Shown here in pieces: positions 49,101 through 59,236 of a stretch of 64,000 nucleotides of DNA. Every line of letters begins with the position of its first letter. Within the stretch, counting starts at the first letter, position 1. Made by a program: the position numbers and the translations under genes. This DNA comes from Distichodus sexfasciatus (taxonomy: Eukaryota; Chordata; Actinopteri; Characiformes; Distichodontidae): the NCBI GenBank assembly GCA_032718565.1, contig JAVGVS010000012.1:2606450-2670449 (forward strand), written 5' to 3'. The notes below the pieces were generated by a model. It was not told the origin of the DNA. It was given only the letters and a program-made list of their open reading frames with translations, and did no database searches.

Positions 49101-52100
49101 AACAAATGAGCCGGAGAATGTCACCCTGGTCTGGATAAAACTTTCAGGAGATGATTTTACTTATTTGGCCTCCGACTTAAGAAGCCCAAATCTGACAGTG
49201 TCATCACTCACCGTAATAAGTAAAGCAGGAGACATCCTTAAAGACGACCACCAAGAAAATGTATTGCATTTAATTTTGTATTTTAAAAAGCAATGCATTG
49301 AAATACTTCTGGCAACATCATAAACCATTGACTTGTCTTAATATATCAGGAATGCAAATGGAAAACCGCCGTTTTCCAATGATGGCGCCAGCAGTAAATG
49401 CTGGTCAAAAATGTCGGATCAGAAACGTCACATGGTAAGGTTAGGCACCTGTCAACAGCTCCTCAGCATTACATCTGTGAATTTTTAACGGCGTCATATT
49501 TTTTTGTGCGCGAAAATGTCGAAATTTGAGCCAAATAAACGTCATTTGCGGGAAGTTTTGCTATTTGCCTGTAATTCGAATAAATCTGCAGCTGAGGTGC
49601 GTCGAATGATTTTAGAAACTTATGGTGAGGCTTCTATTAGTGAAAGAACGTGTTGCGAATGGTTTCAACACTACAAAAGTGGTGATTTCGGCGTGGAAGA
49701 CAAGGAGCGTCTCGGACCGGTGAAAAGGTTTGAAGATGCAGAATTGGAGGCATTGCTGCATGAAGATTCATGTCAAACGCAACAAGACCTTGCAGATTCA
49801 TTGGGCGTGACTCGACAAGCCATTGCACATCGTTTGAAAACCTTGGGAATGATCCAAAAGCAAGGAAATTGGGTGCCATACGAGTTGAAGCCGAGGGACG
49901 TCGAACGGCATTTTTTTGCGTGCGAACAGCTGCTCCAACGGCAAAAAAGGAAGGGTTTTTTGCACCGTATCGTAACTGGGGATGAAAAGTGGATCCATTA
50001 CGATAATCCAAAGCGAAAAAAATCGTGGGGGCACCGCGGCCATGCATCAAAATCGACGGCCAAGCCAAACATCTATGGCTTGAAGCTCATGCTGTGTATT
50101 TGGTGGGACCAGCTCGGCGTGGTATATTATGAGCTGTTGCAACCGGGTGAAACCATCACAGGAGCTCGCTACCGAACACAACTAATGCGTTTGAGCCGAG
50201 CATTGAAGGAAAAACGGCCACAATACGAGCAAAGACACGACAAAGTGATTTTGCTGCACGACAACGCTCGGCCACATGTTGCTCCGGTCGTTAAAACCTA
50301 CCTGGAAGCACTGCAATGGGACGTCCTGCCCCACCCGCCGTATTCTCCAGACATCGCCCCTTCCGACTACCACCTGTTCAGATCGATGACGCATGGCCTG
50401 GCTGAGCAGCACTTCTGTTCTTACGAAGAGACCAAAAACTGGGTCGATTCGTGGATCGCCTCAAAAGACGAGCGGTTTATTCGCCGCAGAATCCGTATGC
50501 TTCCAGAAAGATGGGAAAAAGTTGTGGCTAGCGATGGACAATACTTTCAAGAATAAGTCTGTTACCATTTTTCCACAATAAAGCCTCAAATTTTGAAAAA
50601 AAAACGGCAGTTTTCCATTTGCACTCCTAATATGTTAAATAATTACCAGTAATATAGTTAGGAAGGTTTAAAAGAAAGTGTATTTGGGGACTGATCGGGG
50701 CCAAATTATGGCTTTTCTTTGATTGAAAGAAAGCATTCAAATTTTAGAGTCCGAATCATTTGGGTAAAATTAGAGATCGTCCGATATTGTTTTTTCAGGG
50801 CCGACAACGATACCAATCATTGCTAGTTAACAGGGCCAAAAAACGATATTTGGAACCGATACGCACAAAAAAAAAAAAAGTAAATATTTTGAATTTTACA
50901 GACACCAAGCCCAGCAGAAACTCTCCTCTCCTCTTCTCCTTCTCAGAGCTTCATGCTGCGCACGTGCTTTAGTGTGGTGTGAGTGACAAGGCTTCAGCGT
51001 TGACTGGCTACTACTCGTGGCATAAAGCCAATAAGAGGTTTTTGTTGTGGGCAGGGCATTAAATGAAGCAGCGTGTCGAGAGCAAATGGCATGGAGAGAA
51101 GAGACGACAGTGGAGCCACAGTAGTGCACCTTGTAATTACTTAATATCGGTGATGGTCAAAATTAAACACATAATATCAGCCTCCAATAATCAGCACGGA
51201 CGATAATTGGTCGACCCTTAGCTAAATTAGTAAAAGAGAATTTTAGAGCTTGTTTAGTGCATTGCTACATTGTAAATAACAACTGTGATCAAACCTCCTG
51301 GGTTCCAAAGAAAATGTTGAGATTCAATTTTGTCTGTGCCAAAGGAGAAGTTTCAGGAGATTATTTAACTTACTTGCCCTCCCTCATAAGTAGCCCACTT
51401 CTCACAGAATCATCACTCACCGTCATAAGTGAAGTAGTTACCATCCTTGAAGACGACCACCGAGGGCAGTTCGGGCAAAGTCACAGACTAGGAGGGAGGA
51501 GAAGGAGGAGGAAAAACGCTTGTGAAGTCAAATTTGTCGGTTGAATAGCTTCATGGATTTTTACGTTTCAGTGGATTTGAGTTACTGACAGCGTTTTATA
51601 CACTGAGGTTGGGATCCTAACAGGATAAAATCAAAAAGCATGCACATTTTTTTCCAAATTGTAACACTGCTAATGACCAAAAGATGATAACACCAACTAA
51701 TAAATATCGTTATCAATGTCTCAACTACCCAAAATACTGATAAAACCTGAAAAATCATGAGAACACTGAGCATTCTTGAAAGAGGAAATAAAAATAAAAT
51801 AAAATAAGTCATAACTAAGCTGGGTCACAGCCCAACATGCCAAGCAGATCTCACCTCGGGTAAAACGTCCTCAGAGGCAGAAAAGAAGTAGGTGTAAACG
51901 ATGAGCTCAGAGGCCACGTCGATGTACTTCTCCTGAAACCACAAAACAGAGAGTCAAGCAAGACATTGACAAATATTTGAAGATGTTCTGCTGGATTTGT
52001 TCATAAACTAATAAAGGCATGATAAAAAAAAAAAAAACTGTTGCACTGAATATTGTATTTTAAAAATGCAACGCAAGGCAACATGTTACATCATGAAACC

Positions 52101-55100
52101 AAAGGATTTGCGTTTGTATTTGGTTTAATAATTAATATCCAGTATTCTTAGGAAGGTTTCAAAGAAATTGCATGTTGAGAAAAATTAAGGCTTATCTTTG
52201 ATTTGAAAAAGTATAAAAATATTTTATTTAGAATCATTTGGTGTAATAAAGAATTTAATAAAGAGAATTTCAAAGCAGGTTTGCCGTGTTGCTAAACCCT
52301 AACTAACAACTTGGATGGAACCTCCCGGGATCAAATTATTTTATTAAGATTTAATGTGGTCTGTGCCTACGAAGAATTACATTTCCCCTGGTTAGAGGGC
52401 AATCACATATTCTTATCCCATTTTTATTTCTCCTACAGTTTTTGCACTAGAAGCTTCATTCCAACTCTAAAACGTGCAGCCTATAGCAATATGGGGTGCT
52501 TGCACACACGTTTTTGTTACGCACTCTTTCGCAAAGTTCTGTCCATTTTTTCTCTATAGACTAAGATGGAGCTTTAATTTCGACGCTGTCCTGCGCAGCC
52601 GTCGTTCTTCACAAAACTACCAAATTCAAGGTGATTCGAGGGACCACGTCATGTTCAGGTCACAGCCACAAAACATGATATTCAACATCAGTCGTTATCA
52701 CACAAGACCTCATTACCACCGTCTTGACCCGCACTCGTCTTTTATCATCGCTCTTTCTTTACCCATTCACTTCAACACATTTTAGTCAAAGTCTTTCTGC
52801 TCGGCCAGTTTTCATGACGCAAAACCAGTTATAGTCAAGATATAGCCAAAAATGGTAGTGAAAAGTATAGGACAGAAAACAGGATGCTTGAGAAGTCTGA
52901 TAGAGGATGACAGGAGTTAAACAGGAAGTGAAGGGTAAGAACTGAAGGCATTACGGTGTTTAGGGCACATTCAGGAGGAGTGCTCCTTAAAGTAAAGGCC
53001 TGTACAAAGTCCACTAGATGGTGGCCTAGTGGTTAGAATGCTCGCCTCTGGATCAAGAGGTTGGGGTTTGAACACTACCTCTGGCTCTACCATCACTGGG
53101 TGCCTGAGAAAGACCCTTAACGCCAACTTGCTCTCAGGGAAGCACAGCAAATTCCTTGATTCAAAATACAGTCAGTACCACTAATAATTCTATGGGCAAA
53201 CAACAATAACACTGATTAAAAGAAATGATTTGACCACTGAAATGTTTCAGGCTGTAAATCAGGCCAGGGAGTCTCAAGATCTCAAACCCATCACAGCAAC
53301 GGCCGCCCAGTGTGGTGCTGGCGTTTCTCTTCGCCACTCATGCATCAGCAATCCTTTCACGGCCAATGAAACGGAAATGCCCAGTGACGGGGCTTTGCAA
53401 ACATCAAACTCGCTCCGCTTCATTCAGGACTGCAGACGGGCCGTTGCCTCCTCCGCTGCCTCCTCCCCCGCCCCATCCAAATCGCCAGGCGCCCCCCCGC
53501 TTTATGATGCAATCAATAGCATGGCTTTTGTCTCCGTAGCGCTTTTCACCAACACTGACAGCTTCCAGGCGAGGGGGGTGTAAGGACGACTCACGGCTGA
53601 TTCTGACAGCCCGGGCTAACGCAGAGACGATGTGATGCATCGATTCGGACGTCTGTATCTTTTCTTCTTTTTTTTGCAATCGTTTATAAAGAAATGGATG
53701 GATCTGGGACGACACTGCGGTAACGGTCAGGAATCTTTAGAAAGCATCACTGAGGTTTAATTGCTGGAAAGAAATGTTGAAAAGTTGTTTCTGGAGTCTT
53801 GATATGTTGCTGAGGACTCCAGTCTGTCCATGTTTTGGCTGTTCTCCAGTCAGGATTTGACTTGAAGGAGCAGCCCATAGAAATATCTCCTTGGAAATTC
53901 CCAACTCTTTACGAAGAACCGACCGACATACAACTTTTAAGCCACAGATTTCGCTATAGACTTTGTATATAAAAATGTGACACTTGTGGTGGATAAGAAG
54001 CAGCTTAAGGCTTTTGTTCTATATGCAGCTTTTCCTCTTTCCCTTGTCTAGTAAGGTTTTAAATGTCTACAGACCTTCCAATCCAAATTCAGGCAAACTC
54101 CAAATTCTAATAAAATACGGCCGATATGGGATTTTTAATTTATAATAAATAATAAATCTCAGGATATTAAATTTCAACAATATTCATTTTGGCCCATGAC
54201 CTCAAAGATTTTCCTTAATGACTGTTACGTATAGTTAAGTAGGGTGTCTCTGCCCAAGCACTTATTCACATAATAATTAGAGATGGCGCCGATCCGACGT
54301 GGAACAGTATCGGTCCAATAACAACTCAAATAGCTGGATGAGGTATCGTTATGCATTCGGCTGATCTATGGAGCCAATCTTTCAATTTGTTATGCATCGG
54401 AGCTGGTACTATGATAAAGCTGGTTTATTGTGCTAATTCATACATATTGATATGACAATGAGCAGAACAAGCAACATAACACATTACAACCCCATAAGCA
54501 AATCGTGTGAGTGTTTGTCACTGTGAACACACCACAGCACAGCACACAGTGCACCACAACGAAATGTGAGCTCTGCATTTGACCCATCTGTGAAGGAGCA
54601 GTGGGCAGCTAACAAGAGCAGCGCCCAGGGAGCAGTGCTTGGGGACGGTACCTTGCTCATGAGTACCTCAGTGATATCTATACTGGTCCTTGAAGTTGAA
54701 CGGGCGACCTTCCTATCGCGGGGCAAACTCCGTAACCGTTATGCTATCAACTGCTTCAACTGCAATTATACTGTTTAATTTCCTTAACACCACCAGCTCT
54801 GACTTGCAATCTCTGTGTTCCTGAACGTTTTAGCGCCACAGGCTGGGGGACGGTCACAAAATCACAGAACTGTATTTAAACATATACTGTATACATGGAT
54901 GTGTAATTATTACATTGTTTCAGTTGGGAAAACAGTAAGTCAAGTATTTCCCTAATAGAATAATCGCAATCATGTATTCAGACATTTTTTTAAAGCATTA
55001 TTTTCTGCTTTCTGTTTAAAAAAAAGACTCAATATCGATTGGTACAATACAATATCGGTATTGGACATAAAAAAGTGGTATCATGCCATGTTTTGTAATG

Positions 55101-58100
55101 ATTTAAGAACCCAAGATATCAGCACATAAGACGGTAAAATTAAGCTTATTTTTAATAGAATGTATAAAAAGTTCAATAAAAAAAGATTTGCTAAATAATA
55201 CTCAAGTGAAATGTTTAAAAAAAAAAAAAAAAAAAAAAACACAAAAACCACACACAAAACCCAACCAGGCAATGTTGTCTTCTAGTGTACACACATGATC
55301 AATCTTCCGTCTGTCTACTTTATCATTATTATCTACTATCAGATCAATTAAACCAGGGGCATTTTCAGACATTTATTCTACTTATATGCAAATAATCTGT
55401 GACAACTCTTGGGTATTCCAGATGTCACTAAATCCACTTGATCCAAACAAATCTTATGATTTCATTATCATGGTCTTGAGATTCTTAAAAGCTTCACAGT
55501 TGGTCTTCCAAAACACTGGCTATAGTGAGCATTAGTGATAAACAGTAAACCAATAATCTCACAAGTCACTGAAAATTTAATCAAGAAAACATTTTCTTTC
55601 CTTGTGTAAACATCACATTGTAAAGCAGACAGGTTTCTCTCCCTCGCATCAATTAACTCCAGACCATTCAGAGTCAAGTTTCACCAGTTTCATCATCATT
55701 AGAAGGTGATGTTATTTGTGGTGAGCCTATACATTTTCATGGGATTAGTGTCAACTTTAGGCGACAATGATTTTATTGGCCTGGCTTGCTCCAATGTAGT
55801 CAGACGATACATTACACTTCCGATACATTACGACTTCTTTCTTTCTTTCTTTTTATCGTACTATGGTTGGAAGGATAATATTTGCTAAACAAATGAGCCA
55901 TTAAGGTCAATAAATTAGTCATGCAAACGCAAGGCTAATCTAAGAAGTTTTCATTACCATTTAGCAGCACAGCTATGAACAGTGACGAACTAAAGTAACA
56001 TCAGGACTCTAAACGTTTTATGACTATGCATTCATATCCAACTTTATGTAAATCAGTTTTTTCCCTCTCAGCAACCGGCTCAGGTCTCACAAGCGTTTGG
56101 CCTGACAAAGAGTCTCTGAGGGCTGGACAGGGTGTTTTTTTTGCCTCGAGGCACTTCCTGAAGCTAAATGTACAGAATAACAACTGGGCCAGCAGAGGCT
56201 CACCATTCAGATGGGATGTTAAAGATACAAAAATACACTGGGAATTTGAGTCAGTAATTTGGAAAGATGTCTCCAGGATGTTATTTTCCTTTGTGCTTTA
56301 AAGGATCCGCTCTTTACAGCCAAGCCCTCAAAAACATCTTCATTAAGAATTACGTTGCATTTTTCTGGAGGTAGTGATTTACACTTGACACTGTTCCAGC
56401 GATTTCACTGAAGAAAGTGCATTTCATTATTTTAGTAAAACACAGTAAAGCAGAGAGAATATTTCATTCAGAGCTCTATCTTTAATCTAAGGAGAATGTT
56501 CAGATTCTATTTCAGGTACTAATAAGCTCTTTCTACTCATTTAATATAATTTTAAACAAACTATTGCTAAACAAACCAATTAACTTCACCCTGGTGTAAA
56601 CAAGCTACAGTCCATCTGTTATAACAGATCTTACTGAGTGTTAAACTGGGCATGGCTGAAAATCTTGTGGCGGTCTAAGTCCACAAAAAACCTTGGTTGG
56701 ATATTTATGGTCTTGTTGACAGTCTTGACTATGGGTGGGTATTGGCAAGGACCTCACCATACGATCAGTATCACGATATGTGGGTTATATCACGATATAT
56801 TGCGATACTATACATATTTTGATATATTGCAATATTCTGCAGTTCACTGAAAATGCAAAAACAGAGCTGAAATGCAAGTTCCTGTGTACGATCTGGGTGG
56901 TCTTAATGAATCACATTATATTAATAATTCAGCCAAAACAACTCAGAACTGAATTTTAACTTTATTATCTTTGTATTTTAATACACTGAACTAGTGGACA
57001 CCAAACATTTTAAGATAAAGTGCATTAGATTGAAAATAAAAAATTAAAGTGCCAAGAGGCTGCTTGTGGTACATGACTCTCCCCTTCAGAAATATAAATT
57101 TTTGGAGCTAGAAATCAATATAGTATATCGTGAAATTAAATATCGCGATATATTGATGTAATGATTTTTTTGCACAGCCCTAGTCTCGACCTAGCACTAG
57201 TATTGACATATAGAAGAAAAAAAAAACTGTTAAGACGCTGTCTTACACATACATAGTGGCAGCAACAGTGTCGCTGCTGGGTTGAGAATGAGCTCCAGCT
57301 ACAGCAGCTTGATCCGTATCACTCGTTCATTCATTTATCACATTAACAACAAAAAACAATACCACAAAAACAAGGATTAAAAAAATATATTTGTTTCCAG
57401 TGCCCCAAAATAAAATAAAAAAAAAATGGACAAAAATAATATTCCGCTTAGTTTTTTTTCTGGCCTCCTGTAGTTAAAAACAACAAGGTGAAGCATGAGA
57501 TTTTGCAGAGTAGTTTCAGTCTGGGAATGTCACTAAAAAGTACAGCTTTTAAGAGCTGAGACATCATTTTAAGAGCAAGACATCACTTTTTTAAGAGATG
57601 CAGTCATAAAACCCTGTTACTGTAGGAATTTACTAGGTGTGTCATAATAGTAACCACATGTTTCTTGAACATTACATTTTACTGAATCACAGCGACTTTC
57701 AACTCATTTCCAATTACAGTCTTCCCATAATATCCCATGAAGCTACTGGCAGTTGGTAGCGTTACGGTTAGTGATTTAGTTCCGTGATCATTGGTCACCA
57801 GTAAAGATACCACTGAGGTACTCACGAGCAAAAAGCAATGCTCCCCTGGCGCTACCCACTGCTTTATGGATGGGACAAATGCAGGGGTCACATTTCGCTA
57901 TGATGCACCGTGTGCTGTGCACCTGTGTGGTGTGTTCAAAATGACAAATAATCACACACTTTCACTTTGTTTATCTTATAAAACTCCGTTTTAGGAAATA
58001 TTTCAACATATTTTCTATAACTATAAATTTAGTATGTTATAACCTTCCTTGACTTCTGTTCGCTAATTTCCATTTGCACAGTCTTAGAGATGAATCTGGG

Positions 58101-59194
58101 TGCATATCACTATGTATGGGACAAATAAGGAATTTTGAAATTTGCATAAACTGAATTCTAAATCTTATATTTACCAAAACAAAGTTTGAAGCACTTTGAT
58201 CACAGCGCCACCATCATCCCATAATTATTACAGAATCACCTCGCATCTGCGGTTTACAGTAATAATTCTAAATATTTAGGTTCAAAAGATACTATTGTGT
58301 ATTTGCTGATTTCTTTTACTGAAATCTGTATATTTAGGTCTCAACACGGAGTTGCAGTCACTTAGATTACTACACCACCACCATGTTCATGATCAAGCTG
58401 ACTACACTAAACAAATGGTTTGTTAAAATAGCTACTTCCCTTGTGTGAGTTTAGGTTTAGCATTAAACTCATACATAGCTGCAGATTTATTTTTTAAAAA
58501 TGGAGGGATATTAACCACAAACATAAACAAAACAAGCTTGTTCTAAGAGGTCAAAGATCCTGGCTTTAAATCCATGTTATTGACTTTCGTCGGGCATTCA
58601 TATTGAGGTAAGCTGAGGGTGAAGTCGTGAGTAAATGTTTGTTTGTGTTTGTGTTTGTGTGTGTGTGTGTATGAGAGAGAGAGAGAGAGAGAGAAAGAAA
58701 CTGCCTCAGGAACACAATCTCTACCGGTGTCTAACTCATGCATGATTTATAAACATAAACAGAGAAAGGAAGGGAACTGAAAAGGCTGTTAAGCGCGCGC
58801 GTGTGTGTGTGTGTGGATACACGCATGCATATATGCAGGTACAGAAACCAAGATAGGAACGCCACACAAACATCATTTCACCATACAAAGTCAATCCATA
58901 TAAAAGAGATGCAAATTATTCGTATTCTTCATGAGATAGCGCTGCTCAACTGTAATGTACAGTAAGAAAAAGCCAGTGAATTCATTCTCACTGCATGTAA
59001 TGGCCCGAGTTGAAAAAAGTGAAGGACCAATATTTTCCTTCTTACTGTTCCGCCAGCTGTAACCACAGCCCACGAAAGACTCCGGGAGGCTTACCTTGAG
59101 CGGTGACTCTCCTCCTATGTACACAAACAGCACGTCGTGCCTCTTCAGGACGTGCTGGAACATCTGTCTGCTCGGGAGGGATCGCACCGAGGGC

Positions 59195-59236
<42 letters not shown>

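Larger units (their letters stand above)
49090..52400. repeat. About 1-kb tandem duplication around tmx3 exons, left copy dead and invaded
   Basis: Left copy blocks and their right-copy matches: 49110-49260 with 51340-51470 (intron plus exon); 49262-49340 with 52035-52115; 50633-50768 with 52125-52245; 51229-51345 with 52255-52385. The left copy lacks the equivalent of 51480-52030, including the 51855-51932 exon. It carries two insertions absent from the right copy, at 49346-50630 and 50771-51220. Confidence 0.85.

Noticed and set aside
49637..50412. Minus-strand frames of 143, 81 and 76 codons inside the mariner
   Set aside because: Shadows of the transposase gene on the opposite strand.
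53404..53715. 103-codon minus-strand frame as an extra tmx3 exon
   Set aside because: The exons at 59095-59194 and 51855-51932 join in phase with no missing family sequence, so no exon is expected here.
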